From contig CAVTAL010000005.1 in assembly GCA_963732635.1 (NCBI GenBank), positions 186,001 through 250,000 of the forward strand: a stretch of 64,000 nt of DNA, read 5' to 3'. The notes under the pieces are model-generated. The model searched no databases. It was not told the origin of the DNA and saw only the letters and a list, made by a program, of their open reading frames with translations. The translations under genes were made by a program, and so were the position numbers. This document shows positions 27,693 to 35,785 of the stretch, piece by piece. Numbering within the stretch: position 1 is the stretch's first letter; every line of letters starts with the position of its first letter. Source of the DNA: JAKFWF01 sp963732635 (GTDB lineage Bacteria > Pseudomonadota > Alphaproteobacteria > Rhizobiales > Hyphomicrobiaceae).

Positions 27693-27721
27693 GTTTCGCC
27701 AGTTTTAACGACTGGCGAAAC
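27693..27721. terminator. Hairpin between converging units
   Basis: A perfect 11-bp stem, GTTTCGCCAGT with ACTGGCGAAAC, encloses a 7-nt loop. It is 29 bases after the Thivi_2564 gene and 122 bases after the end of the minus-strand LuxR domain frame, so it may serve both directions. Confidence 0.55.
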
Positions 27722-27843
27722 TGCCTCGAACCGGCTCACTCGGTAAGGCCATGAAGGTCAGGCATCCGGGGCCGCTGCGACAAGTCCGGCCGATATCCTC
27801 GACTGCAAGATCGATCACAGCACATAAGCCCGGACTGGCCCGA

Positions 27844-28140
27844 CTATTTTCCGGCTATTCGTAGTGTTGATGGGCCTATCGGCGCGGCCCGACCTTCGGC
27901 GCCGATTGCAGTCGCCGCCAGCGCCAGCCGTGCCAATGCCGGCAGCGACCTGGAGCCGGTCTTTTTCATGATCAGTGCGCGATGGTTCTCGACCGTGCGC
28001 TGACTGATGCCGAGATCAGCCGCGATATTCTTGCTGGGATGACCGGCGAGCACCAGTTCCATGATCTGGCGCTGGCGCGGTGTCAGCCCGGCAATATGGC
28101 TCGGCTGCGCTCTCGCGCCAGGCCGCCGCCTTGCCCGCAT
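27844..28140 (-). CDS. LuxR/FixJ-type DNA-binding domain of the broken fusion
   Basis: The frame encodes the output helix-turn-helix: HIAGLTPRQRQIMELVLAGHP then SKNIAADLGISQRTVENHRALIMKKTGSRSLPALARLALAA. This is the GerE/LuxR domain of FixJ-family regulators. It lacks its own good start and should be read as the C-terminal end of the large fusion. The DNA target is unknown; the four 22-nt motif copies near this locus are candidates. Confidence 0.8.
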   Translation of the reverse strand: MRARRRPGARAQPSHIAGLTPRQRQIMELVLAGHPSKNIAADLGISQRTVENHRALIMKKTGSRSLPALARLALAATAIGAEGRAAPIGPSTLRIAGK

Positions 28141-28612
28141 CGCGCGACTGCTCCAGTGCCTGTTCGACGCTGGTCAGTAGTTCGGGTCCACCGACCGGCT
28201 TCTCGATGAAGTCCGCCGCGCCGACCTTCATCGCCTCGACCGCCATCGGCACGTCGCTGTTGCCGGTAATCATAATGGCCGGCAACTGATCGCCGCCGTC
28301 GCGCAGGCGATGCAGAAGCTCAAGCCCACTCATTCCCGGCAGATAGGCATCGATCAGCAGGCAACCGCGGCGCGCCGGCTGATAAGCTGCGAGGAACGCC
28401 TCGCAAGTCGAAAATGTCTCGACCCTATGGCCGGCATCCTCAAGCAAGGCACGGAACCCTTCGCAGACGTTGGCGTCATCATCGACAACGTAGATGACGT
28501 CCCCGCCGGCATTCGCGGTCGGGGCCGCGATAGTGGCTGCTGACGGCAAGATCTTCGCACCTGGCGCGACGAGCAGGCGCTCGATTGCCTGCATCATTTC
28601 CTTCAACTTCAC
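28016..28612 (-). CDS. Second receiver domain of the broken fusion
   Basis: It begins with the end of the first receiver (VKLKEMMQAIERLLVAPGAK) read from a GTG, then a complete FixJ-type receiver: VIYVVDDDANVCEGFRALLE, phospho-acceptor Asp in CLLIDAYLPGMSG, MITGNSDVPMAVEAMKVGAADFIEKP with the conserved Lys. After QSRDAGKAAAWRESAA the frame is lost. In related proteins this point continues straight into the HTH domain. Confidence 0.8.
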   Translation of the reverse strand: MKLKEMMQAIERLLVAPGAKILPSAATIAAPTANAGGDVIYVVDDDANVCEGFRALLEDAGHRVETFSTCEAFLAAYQPARRGCLLIDAYLPGMSGLELLHRLRDGGDQLPAIMITGNSDVPMAVEAMKVGAADFIEKPVGGPELLTSVEQALEQSRDAGKAAAWRESAAEPYCRADTAPAPDHGTGARRSSQQEYRG

Positions 28613-28620
28613 CGGCTTGT

Positions 28621-31600
28621 TCAGCTGTACGCAGTGCTGACTGGCGAATATCGCGCATGGTCTGGCGTCGAGATGTCACCGGTCATGATGATGACCGGGA
28701 TCTGGCGACGCAGTGTCTCCCGCAGCTTTGCCGCAACCTGAAGCCCGTGCAGTCCCTTGGGCAGGTTGTAGTCGGCCAACACCAGCTCCGGATTGATCTT
28801 GCCCTGGGCCACCAGTTCGAGCGCTGCATAGCCATCGGCGGCGACCATCACATGATGCCCCTCGCCCGAAAGCAGCTGTTCGACGAGTTCGCGGACATCA
28901 GGATCGTCCTCGACCACCAGGATCGTGCCCTTGCGCGCCACATGCGCGCCATCCCCTGCCATGTGTTGCAGGTCCGCATTTGCATCCTGCAGCAGCGCGC
29001 CGTCGGCAGGTATCGTGACCTCGATGGCGAATACCGAGCCCTTGCCAAGGCGCGAGCGAACATGGATGCGGTGGCCGAGCAATCGCACCAGACGCTGCAC
29101 GATGGACAGGCCGAGCCCGAGGCCGCGCGTGCGCTCGCGCGCGGCGTTGTCGAGCTGGTGATACTCCTCGAAAATGGCCTGCAGTTCGCCATCGGGAATG
29201 CCGATGCCGGTATCCCAAATCTCGATACTGATCGCGCCGTGACGCCTGCGGCAGCCGATCAGGATCTTGCCGCGCTTGGTGTATTTCAGGGCGTTCGATA
29301 GCAAATTGCGGATCATCTGCTCGAGCAGGCGCGGGTCGCTGTGCACATGCAGATTGCACGGCACCACTCGCAGCGTCAGGTTCTGCGCCTGGGCGTGATA
29401 GGTGAACTCATCCCGGAGGCGATCGAGCAACTCGTTGACGGGGAAACTCACCGGCTCGGCGCGAACAACACCAGCCTCGATCTGGTTGATGTCGAGCAGC
29501 GTGTTCAGCATGCCCGACATGGCGCCCAGGGTTTCGCCCAGTCTGGCGACCAACTTCGGGGCTTTTTCGCCGTCAACCAGACGGGCCAGCAATGCTTGCA
29601 GCAGCGTCAACGTCTGTAACGGCTGGCGCAGGTCGTGGCTGGCGGCGGCGAGAAAGCGCGACTTGGCGACATTGGCGAGGTCGGCCTCCTGTTTGGCTTC
29701 TTCCAAGGCCTTCCGGATCGCCTTGCGCTCCGAGATGTCGGTGAAGGTGATGACGACGCCCTCCACCTTGTTGTCATTGGTGCGGTAAGGAAGAATCCGG
29801 CGGGTGAACCAGGTGTCGGGCTGGGTTTCGATTTCCCGTTCGATCGGGTTCAGGTTGTGCAGCACCTCTCGTGCGTCGGTGGCGAGCGCGGTATCGGCGG
29901 AAAGCGAATTCAAGTCGGCGAGCGGTCGTCCGACGTCGCCTGGAATGACGTTAAACAACGAGCGGGTGGCCGGCGTAAAGAAGCGGATGTTCAGCTGCAT
30001 GTCGAGGAACAGCGTCGCGACATCGGTGCTGTAGAGGATGTTCTGCAGGTCGTTGGCGGTGGTGCGCTGGCGGTCGAGCGTTTCCTGCAGCTGGCTGTTG
30101 AGGGCGGTCAGTTCCTCGTTGAGCGATTGGAGCTCTTCCTTCGAGGTCAGCAGTTCCTCGTTGGTCGACTGGTACTCCTCGTTGACGGACAGCGCTTCCT
30201 CGTTGATCGCCTTCTGCTCTTCGCCGGAGATTTCGAGATTGTGGATGGCACCTTGTAGTTCGGTCCTGGTTGCCTCCAGCTCATGCTCGAGTTCAGCGAC
30301 ACGAGCGAAGTCAAGCGGCAGGTCATCGGCGCTCTTCCTGGGCTCCTGTGGCTTTCCGTCGACGAAGCAGATCAGCATCAGCTGTTCGCCTTCGGCCGCA
30401 ACCGACTGGACGGCAATGTCGAACGACACTGCGGTGCCGTTGCGATCGAACTGGCCGCCGGGAACAACGATCGTGCCACTTGCCTGGCTGGCCTGATGCA
30501 GGGCCGACCTGAGCTTGGTGCGCATCCCGCCTGCTGCCATGGCGAGCAGGTCTTGCGTCGGATGGCCTTGGGCGACGCGCAGATACTGGTGGATCGGCCC
30601 CAGCGAATAAAGGCACTCGTGCCGGCCATTGATCAGGACGGCAGCCGGCGCGAATGCATCCAGCACCAGACGGCGGCACAACTCGGCCAGCGCTGCTTGT
30701 CGAGAGGGCGCCTGGATCTGACCAGGTCGCGGCGGTGTGCGTCCGAGTTCAGCGACGCTCTTGGCAACGCCGAAGTCACGCAGGCGTGAGCGTCCGATGG
30801 TACGGTAAAGGCGCTCCGATTTCGAGATGACCTCGAAGCGACCCTCCAGATTGCCGACCGTCTCGGCACTGCCGAGCAGCAGAATGCCACCCTGTCGCAG
30901 CGCGAAATGGAACAGGGAGATGACCTTCGCCTGCGCCTCGGGACCGAGATAGATCAGCAGGTTGCGGCATGAAACGAGATCGAGGCGCGAGAACGGCGGG
31001 TCAGACAAAACATCCTGCACCGTGAAAACGACGGTTGCACGCAACTCAGCCGAGACCTTATAGCCGTGGTCCTCCTTCGAAAAGAAGCGCGCCAGTCGCT
31101 CAGGCGATACATCTGCGGTGATCGCATCCGGGTAGTGGCCTTCGCGCGCGGTGGCGATGGCCTCGGCATCGACGTCGGAGGCGAACACCTGCAGTTTGAT
31201 GTTGCGCCTTTCAGCTGTGATCCGCTCACGAAACAACATCGCCAGCGAATAGGCTTCCTCGCCCGTACTGCAGCCGGCGATCCAAATGCGCAGTGGCTGG
31301 TCGAGCGTATGGCCACGCACCAGATCGGGGATGATCGTCTGGGCCATCGTCTCGAAGACTTTTGGATCCCGGAAGAAGTTCGTGACGTTGATCAACAGGT
31401 CCGTGGCCAGCAGATCAAGCGCATGGCTGTCGCCTTGCAGCATTTCAAGGTAGCCGGCCTTGTCCTTTGGATCGATATTGGCAAGCACCATCCGCCGCTC
31501 GATGCGACGCTGCAGTGTGCCGTGCTTGTAAAGCGTGAAATCGTGCGCGGTCTTCGTGCGCAGAAGCTCGATGATCCGCGGCAGCAGGTCCTGCGTCTCG

Positions 31601-31659
31601 CTTCCGAATGATCGGAGCATCCGGCACGTCGACCCGAGCCCGATGGTCTCTGTGCGCAA
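28621..31659 (-). CDS. CheR methyltransferase-PAS-histidine kinase-receiver part of the broken fusion
   Basis: The frame has no ATG start (TTG at 31659 is its nominal start) and is really the continuation of the CheB frame. It shows CheR helices and the SAM site IWIAGCSTGEEAYSLAML with NFFRDP, then a long heptad region (ELEHELEATRTEL, EEYQSTNEELLTSKEEL), a PAS domain, the phospho-acceptor in LAAASHDLRQPLQTL, the N box NLLSNALKYT, the G box WDTGIGIP and a receiver with VLADYNLPKG. No membrane segments or classic extracellular sensor are seen, so it is a soluble sensor. The last 20 residues (from about DISTPDHAR) are out of frame. Confidence 0.85.
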   Translation of the reverse strand: MRTETIGLGSTCRMLRSFGSETQDLLPRIIELLRTKTAHDFTLYKHGTLQRRIERRMVLANIDPKDKAGYLEMLQGDSHALDLLATDLLINVTNFFRDPKVFETMAQTIIPDLVRGHTLDQPLRIWIAGCSTGEEAYSLAMLFRERITAERRNIKLQVFASDVDAEAIATAREGHYPDAITADVSPERLARFFSKEDHGYKVSAELRATVVFTVQDVLSDPPFSRLDLVSCRNLLIYLGPEAQAKVISLFHFALRQGGILLLGSAETVGNLEGRFEVISKSERLYRTIGRSRLRDFGVAKSVAELGRTPPRPGQIQAPSRQAALAELCRRLVLDAFAPAAVLINGRHECLYSLGPIHQYLRVAQGHPTQDLLAMAAGGMRTKLRSALHQASQASGTIVVPGGQFDRNGTAVSFDIAVQSVAAEGEQLMLICFVDGKPQEPRKSADDLPLDFARVAELEHELEATRTELQGAIHNLEISGEEQKAINEEALSVNEEYQSTNEELLTSKEELQSLNEELTALNSQLQETLDRQRTTANDLQNILYSTDVATLFLDMQLNIRFFTPATRSLFNVIPGDVGRPLADLNSLSADTALATDAREVLHNLNPIEREIETQPDTWFTRRILPYRTNDNKVEGVVITFTDISERKAIRKALEEAKQEADLANVAKSRFLAAASHDLRQPLQTLTLLQALLARLVDGEKAPKLVARLGETLGAMSGMLNTLLDINQIEAGVVRAEPVSFPVNELLDRLRDEFTYHAQAQNLTLRVVPCNLHVHSDPRLLEQMIRNLLSNALKYTKRGKILIGCRRRHGAISIEIWDTGIGIPDGELQAIFEEYHQLDNAARERTRGLGLGLSIVQRLVRLLGHRIHVRSRLGKGSVFAIEVTIPADGALLQDANADLQHMAGDGAHVARKGTILVVEDDPDVRELVEQLLSGEGHHVMVAADGYAALELVAQGKINPELVLADYNLPKGLHGLQVAAKLRETLRRQIPVIIMTGDISTPDHARYSPVSTAYS

Positions 31660-32302
31660 TCAGCGCGGCCGGAATGTCGGCAATGGGGAGCACATGATCG
31701 ACCCCGCCGGCCGCAATCGCGTTGCGCGGCATGCCATCAAAACCAGCCTCCTCCGGTTTCTGCGCGATAACGAGGCCCGCCCCATCCTTGATAGATTTCA
31801 ATCCGAGACTGCCATCCGTTCCAGTGCCAGACAGGATAACGCACACGGCGCGTGGACCGTAGTCATCGGCCAGCGAGTGCAACAGGTAATCGAATGGCAA
31901 CCGCGCGCCATGTCGCGCCGTCGGTGCAACGAGACGCAAAGTGCCTTCGGCGACCGTTAGATAGGCGCCGGGCGGAATGACGTAGAGATGGTCGCGTTCG
32001 ATGGTCATGCCATCCGCCGCCTGCAGCACCTGCATCGAGGTGTGGCTAGCCAGCAGTTCAACCATCATGCTTTCGTGGTTCGGATCAAGGTGCTGGACCA
32101 GGATGAATGCCATGCCGCAATCGTTCGGCAAAGCGTCGAGTAGCTTGCGGCAGGCGTCGAGTCCCCCGGCCGAAGCGCCGATGGCAACGACGGGAAAGTC
32201 TCCGGATCGGCTGACGAAACCATCGGAATCCGACTTGCCGGCCTGCCGCCCACCGGATGGCGGAAGGCTACCTGCTGCCAGACGCGTACGACTTGCTGGC
32301 AT
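31445..32302 (-). CDS. CheB methylesterase domain fragment (start of the broken fusion)
   Basis: This open frame encodes the CheB catalytic domain: the serine in VVAIGASAGGLDACR, the histidine in VQHLDPNHES, and the aspartate in SGTGTDGSLG. All three catalytic residues are present. After about residue 215 (HVLPIADIPAALI) the translation becomes Arg/His/Ala-rich and loses sense, because the true frame moves to that of the CheR part. The ATG at 32302 is a plausible start. The domain removes methyl groups from receptor glutamates in chemotaxis paralogs; in these fusions its role is unclear. Confidence 0.8.
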   Translation of the reverse strand: MPASRTRLAAGSLPPSGGRQAGKSDSDGFVSRSGDFPVVAIGASAGGLDACRKLLDALPNDCGMAFILVQHLDPNHESMMVELLASHTSMQVLQAADGMTIERDHLYVIPPGAYLTVAEGTLRLVAPTARHGARLPFDYLLHSLADDYGPRAVCVILSGTGTDGSLGLKSIKDGAGLVIAQKPEEAGFDGMPRNAIAAGGVDHVLPIADIPAALIAHRDHRARVDVPDAPIIRKRDAGPAAADHRASAHEDRARFHALQARHTAASHRAADGACQYRSKGQGRLP

Positions 32303-32447
32303 GTTATTTCGGTCTCGGATGGTGGCAACCCATTGAGCTGCATCAGTTTCACGTTAGCACACCACACTAACCACATGCACTAAATCGGCGCCTTGATTTC
32401 ACGCAACATCGTTTAATCGAACATGATTGCATCAACAGTCGCCCGGC

Positions 32448-32469
32448 TGAGTAGTTTCCGATCCTTCCG
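32448..32469 (+). promoter_or_regulatory. Conserved 22-nt motif, copy A
   Basis: TGAGTAGTTTCCG, three bases, then CTTCCG. It lies 113 bases before the start of the response regulator gene, between it and the divergent CheB fusion gene. Three further copies share the pattern TGAGTAGWTTCCG-N3-CTKNCG, each upstream of and in the same direction as a gene. Confidence 0.6.
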
Positions 32470-32582
32470 TGGCCCAGGGTGGTCGGTTATGGTTTCGCTT
32501 CGGTTGCAACTGGACATGCCATCGTACTGCGTCGAAGACCGTATCAAGAACCGCCGGTCACCGCCGAACCAGGAGCACAGAC

Positions 32583-33046
32583 ATGCACGTGGCATTGACC
32601 CCTCTCGCGGCCAGCCTGCCTGTCGTAGTGGCGGCCGCCACTGAGCAGGGTAGCGCGGCATCCTCTGCGGTAGTACCGCCCGTGCAGCAGGCCCATCCGT
32701 TGCGCATTCTCGTCGTCGAGGACGATGCTCTGATCGGCATGCTGCTCGGCGATATGCTCGAAGTGATGGGGCATCAAGTATGTGCGATCGAGGCGACCGA
32801 GGCTGGCGCCGTGGCCGCCGCCGCGCAATGGGCGCCCGACCTGATGATCGTCGACGTCAATCTTTACGAGGGAAACGGCATTTCAGCGGTCGACCAGATC
32901 CTCGTCAAAGGATTCGTGCCGCACGTCTTCGTCACCGGAGATCTGCGTGGCGTATCGAGGAGAGGCCCCGTGCGGTCGTGATCTCCAAGCCGTTCACCGA
33001 AGAAATGCTCGTCAGTGCCATAGCGCTCGCCCGCAAAAGTGCGTGA
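32583..33046 (+). pseudogene. Single-domain response regulator, frameshifted near its end
   Basis: The ATG at 32583 follows AGGAG. The product starts with a 35-residue Ala-rich leader and then a CheY-like receiver: LRILVVEDDALIGMLLGDML, phospho-acceptor in DLMIVDVNLYEGNG, and HVFVTGD. At about 32956 one base is missing: the first frame stops at 32979-32981 (RGVSRRGPVRS), while the next frame continues correctly as EERPRAVVISKPFTEEMLVSAIALARKSA to 33046, which contains the expected Lys-Pro. It is divergent from the CheB fusion and would be its likely partner. Either a broken gene or a sequence error. Confidence 0.75.
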
Positions 33047-33109
33047 GCCGATCGGCATCGGTCCTTGCGGCTCGGCCCGTCCAAGCTACATTCGCAACTT
33101 CGAAATGAT

Positions 33110-33143
33110 TTCGCCGCCGGATCATCGATGATCCGGCGGCGAA
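33110..33143. terminator. 34-bp perfect inverted repeat between convergent genes
   Basis: A perfect 17+17 palindrome centred at 33126/33127 (half TTCGCCGCCGGATCATC) lies between the response regulator gene and the BA14K gene, which converge. T-rich flanks on both sides suit a bidirectional terminator. Confidence 0.7.
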
Positions 33144-33177
33144 TTTGTATTCATGAATTGGCGAATGCCGCCCTGGT

Positions 33178-33576
33178 TCAGCGCAAATAGGGACAAGTAT
33201 GCTGCACACCGTCATAACCGGTGTACATGCCGGTGTCGGAGTCGAATGAGCGGTAGGTCTGGGCACAACGACTCCATGCGCTGCCGTGCGAGCTACGGTG
33301 CTCGGCACGCGCTGCCTCCGAAAGTACGATGCCACCGATGATCGCGGCGCCAATGCCGAGGGCAATGTTGCCACCGTTGCCGCGACGGTAGCCGTTGCCG
33401 CGATATCTGCGGCCGTTGCGGAACTGGACCTGCTCGACGTTCTTCTCAATCACAGTCGTACCGGCAATGGCTGATCGAGCGGCGGCCGTTGGTTGAGCCG
33501 CAGCCGGCGCTGCCTCGATCGTCACGATGGAGGCGCAAAGCAGCGCGTAGCCTAGTGTTTTCACGATAGCAGTCAT
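33178..33576 (-). CDS. BA14K family secreted protein
   Basis: The 132-residue protein has a signal peptide (MTAIVKTLGYALLCASIVTIEAAPAAA), a Gly/Arg/Asn-rich middle (RYRGNGYRRGNGGN), one hydrophobic segment (IALGIGAAIIGGIVLSEAA) and the C-terminal BA14K signature: WSRCAQTYRSFDSDTGMYTGY with DGVQHTCPYL. The two signature cysteines are present. BA14K proteins are lectin-like or immunoreactive envelope proteins known from Brucella and are widespread in Hyphomicrobiales. It is the last of a run of small stress-type genes on the minus strand. Confidence 0.88.
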   Translation of the reverse strand: MTAIVKTLGYALLCASIVTIEAAPAAAQPTAAARSAIAGTTVIEKNVEQVQFRNGRRYRGNGYRRGNGGNIALGIGAAIIGGIVLSEAARAEHRSSHGSAWSRCAQTYRSFDSDTGMYTGYDGVQHTCPYLR

Positions 33577-33631
33577 TTTGGTAATCCCGTTCCTGTTCGA
33601 TCGTTGTGTTGGGCCACTGGGTCGTGACTGA

Positions 33632-34165
33632 TCACGGCTTCTTCGGCGCGTCCGACTTCATGTCCTCGACCTTCTTCATGGCTTGGTCCTTCAACTGGCC
33701 GGCCTTCTCGGACGCCGATTTGCCCATCGCGATCGCTTTGTCCTTCATGGCATCGTAGGTGGTCTTTTCGGTCGCCTTGAACGCAGGCGCCAGCTTGAGT
33801 TCATCCTTGGTCAGCGCCACGACGATGATGCGCGCACCGTCGGCTCCGACCTTGAACGACAGCGCACTGTAGGGGACAGCCACGTTCTTCTCGCCCATGC
33901 CGAGCACGCCGCCGATGCCGAGCACGACGGTGTTGATCTGGCCAGCGGGAGTGAACACGAGATCATTAACGTCGCCGATTACTTCGCCAGCTGGATTTTG
34001 CACCACAGCGCCGAACATAACGTGGGCGAGCCATTCGCCTGCGGGTTGCTCCGTCACATAGGCAACTGCGGTCGCAGGCTTGGCAACCTGGGCGAGAACG
34101 GCGGTCGAGAATGTGGCCGCTGTCAAGGCAAGCGCGCTGGTAAAGGTCATGATGTGCTTTTTCAT
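33632..34165 (-). CDS. PRC-barrel domain protein, secreted
   Basis: The 177-residue protein has a signal peptide (MKKHIMTFTSALALTAATFSTAVLA), a PRC-barrel (VVQNPAGEVIGDVNDLVFTP then GQINTVVLGIGGVLGMGEKNVAVPYSAL, residues about 50-120), and a Lys/Glu-rich helical tail (AYDAMKDKAIAMGKSASEKAG region, here starting TTYDAM). PRC-barrels bind RNA, protein or membrane partners; periplasmic versions in Rhizobiales are mostly uncharacterised and linked to stress. It is 55 bases before the BA14K gene. Confidence 0.87.
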   Translation of the reverse strand: MKKHIMTFTSALALTAATFSTAVLAQVAKPATAVAYVTEQPAGEWLAHVMFGAVVQNPAGEVIGDVNDLVFTPAGQINTVVLGIGGVLGMGEKNVAVPYSALSFKVGADGARIIVVALTKDELKLAPAFKATEKTTYDAMKDKAIAMGKSASEKAGQLKDQAMKKVEDMKSDAPKKP

Positions 34166-34214
34166 TCAGGTATCCTCGGTTGAGCGTTGTGTGGCTTGAG
34201 CGAAGGTCTTGCCG

Positions 34215-34742
34215 TCAGTGCGCGATTGCGGGTGCAGTCGGCGTCACCGGCGCGGATTTTCTGTTCGTCAGCGCTGCCTGCAATTTCGCCTCATCCTCGT
34301 GACTGAGCGAAGACCGAAGAACCGTGCCGCCGTATTCAGCTATTTCGGCCACGACCTTGTCCGGCGTCGCGTTGCGGACGAGCACGAACAGCGCCGAGGT
34401 ACTCGGGGCGAATTTGTCGGCCAGAGTTTTCATGAATTCGTCGTTGATGCCGACATCGGTCAGAGCACCGGAGACCGCGCCCCAAGCGGCGCCAAGGCCT
34501 GCTCCGAACAGCGGGTTGAGAAAAATCATTCCGATCAACGTGCCCCAGAACCCACCGGATAGTGCGCCAACGGCGGTGAGATTTACGGCCTGATGCAGCT
34601 TGACCTTGCCGGACTGATCCTTGGTCACGACGACCGCGTCTTCGAGTTCGATCAAGTATTCCCGCTGCAGCTTCCAGAGCTTGACGCGAACCTCTTCGGC
34701 TTTGAATTGATCCGGATACATAACCGCGATCAGCTGAGACAT
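34215..34742 (-). CDS. DUF1269 domain protein
   Basis: The 175-residue protein matches DUF1269: an N-terminal ferredoxin-like part (IAVMYPDQFKAEEVRVKLWK, LEDAVVVTKDQSGKVKLHQ), a central Gly-rich hydrophobic hairpin (ALSGGFWGTLIGMIFLNP, GAGLGAAWGAVSGALTDVGI) and a second part (FVLVRNATPDKVVAEIAEYGGTVL). These proteins are common stress-induced membrane-associated proteins of unknown function. The ATG at 34742 is chosen because the frame upstream to 34793 has no ribosome site. A 22-nt motif copy lies 152 bases upstream. Confidence 0.88.
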   Translation of the reverse strand: MSQLIAVMYPDQFKAEEVRVKLWKLQREYLIELEDAVVVTKDQSGKVKLHQAVNLTAVGALSGGFWGTLIGMIFLNPLFGAGLGAAWGAVSGALTDVGINDEFMKTLADKFAPSTSALFVLVRNATPDKVVAEIAEYGGTVLRSSLSHEDEAKLQAALTNRKSAPVTPTAPAIAH

Positions 34743-34894
34743 CGAAAATTTCCTTTTTGCGTTCGAGCCGTTGAGCGATCCAAGCCGACGCACTGGCCCG
34801 ACCCACTGGCCAATAGGGCATTGCCACTGGCATGTCGGGCCGCCGTACGAGCGCTATTACCCGTCAGTGAGAGGTAGGCTTCTGTTCGGTCGAG

Positions 34895-34916
34895 CGGCAG
34901 CCCCGGAAACTACTCA
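34895..34916 (-). promoter_or_regulatory. Conserved 22-nt motif, copy D
   Basis: On the minus strand TGAGTAGTTTCCG, three bases, then CTGCCG, reading towards the DUF1269 gene. It shares the complete first 13 bases with copies A and C. Confidence 0.6.
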
Positions 34917-34952
34917 TTTTGCCGTGACGGCCGCATCCACCGATGGCCGCAA

Positions 34953-35213
34953 TCATTGCGCCAGATGGGCCATGATCTTGTTCCAGGTCACGGTGCTCAC
35001 GGCGGCGCGCGGAATGACGCCGCCCATAACAACTGGAAGCGCGGCACTGGCGCGCTGGATGCCCTTGTCCAAGTGTTCGAGGTCTACGAAATCCGCCCCA
35101 TCGGCGAGGACGGCCTTGCTCTCCGCGTTGCTGACACGGGCGGTCTCTTCATCCGAAAGCAGCTTCAAGACGGTATCGCGCGAAGCGAGTTCAGAACGCG
35201 TCTGGTCGGTCAT
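34953..35213 (-). CDS. Conserved hypothetical protein, 86 residues
   Basis: The short acidic protein (TDQTRSELASRDTVLKLLSD, then EETARVSNAESKAVLADGADFVDLEHLDKGIQ) has no signal peptide or membrane segment and is predicted alpha-helical. I recall similar small proteins in Bradyrhizobium-like genomes with the same LKLLSDEE and DLEHLD blocks, always unnamed. The ATG at 35213 follows a GGAG site; the frame to 35270 runs into the DUF3309 gene. Confidence 0.7.
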   Translation of the reverse strand: MTDQTRSELASRDTVLKLLSDEETARVSNAESKAVLADGADFVDLEHLDKGIQRASAALPVVMGGVIPRAAVSTVTWNKIMAHLAQ

Positions 35214-35266
35214 GAGTGGACTCCAATCCGGTTTCAGTGCAGAGCGCGAGCGCGGCGCGGTCCGCG

Positions 35267-35431
35267 TCAAATTCGGCCCAGCAGCATCAGAACAACGACG
35301 ATGATTAGAACGGTGCCCAGCAGACCGACACCACCGTGACCGAAGCCATAGCCATAGCCGCCAAAGCGGCCGCTAAAGCCCCCGAGCAGCGCGATCACAA
35401 GCAGGACAATCAGAATGGTACTGAGCGGCAT
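35267..35431 (-). CDS. DUF3309 family small membrane protein
   Basis: This 54-residue gene encodes MPLSTILIVLLVIALLGGF, a Gly/Tyr-rich turn (FGGYGYGFGHGG) and a second hydrophobic segment (VGLLGTVLIIVVVLMLLGRI). The two short hydrophobic segments joined by a Gly-Tyr-rich loop are the DUF3309 pattern. A CTGGAG ribosome site precedes the ATG. Function is unknown; such proteins often sit among stress genes in Hyphomicrobiales. Confidence 0.85.
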   Translation of the reverse strand: MPLSTILIVLLVIALLGGFSGRFGGYGYGFGHGGVGLLGTVLIIVVVLMLLGRI

Positions 35432-35483
35432 GGCCGATAACTCCAGGTGGGTGGGGCGAACGAGAATGGCAGCGAGGGCGGAA

Positions 35484-35615
35484 CTACTGCTTTTGGATGC
35501 TCAAACTCGGCAGCTTGATTTCGACGACGTTCTGGCGGCTCTGATAATAGAAATATCCGAGCACGGCGGCGGCGATCGCCAATACGACGATGACCAGGTT
35601 GCGGGTGTCAGTCAT
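35484..35615 (-). CDS. Small single-pass membrane protein, 43 residues
   Basis: The product MTDTRNLVIVVLAIAAAVLG continues YFYYQSRQNVVEIKLPSLSIQKQ: one transmembrane helix followed by a short periplasmic or cytoplasmic tail with the E-I-K...L-S-I pattern of a widespread but unnamed Rhizobiales mini-protein. An upstream in-frame ATG two codons earlier is possible. A 22-nt motif copy lies 65 bases upstream and points to it. Confidence 0.7.
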   Translation of the reverse strand: MTDTRNLVIVVLAIAAAVLGYFYYQSRQNVVEIKLPSLSIQKQ

Positions 35616-35680
35616 TGGCATGCTCCAAGTGTTGCGGCGCTATTGGCGCTGCCTACATGAAGCCATTGGTTGGTTCGAAG

Positions 35681-35702
35681 CGAAAGCCTCGGAAACTACT
35701 CA
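35681..35702 (-). promoter_or_regulatory. Conserved 22-nt motif, copy C
   Basis: On the minus strand TGAGTAGTTTCCG, three bases, then CTTTCG, 65 bases before the 43-residue membrane protein gene. Confidence 0.6.
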
Positions 35703-35785
35703 TGGTCGGGTCCGCAATCTTCCAAGCGGTCACGTGGGGACACGCGAATTCCTTGTCGGGTCAACAAGACATTGAAGCTTGTGAT

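Larger units (their letters stand above)
27844..32302 (-). pseudogene. CheB-CheR-PAS-histidine kinase-REC-REC-LuxR fusion, broken by several frameshifts
   Basis: Read with frame corrections, the minus strand encodes one polypeptide of about 1,480 residues: CheB methylesterase, CheR methyltransferase, long coiled coil, PAS, HisKA/HATPase, receiver, second receiver and a LuxR-type helix-turn-helix. Fusions of this order occur in Bradyrhizobium-like genomes. Breaks are at about 31,620-31,690 (CheB to CheR, one extra base), about 28,645 and 28,660 (end of first receiver, two shifts), and about 28,095-28,115 (second receiver to HTH, one extra base). Domain sequences on both sides of each break remain well conserved, so the loss is recent or the breaks are sequence errors. 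Confidence 0.75.

Noticed and set aside
33562..33600. GGAAC on the minus strand before the BA14K gene as an EcfG promoter
   Set aside because: No GTT at 16 or 17 bases after it, and it overlaps the translation start region.
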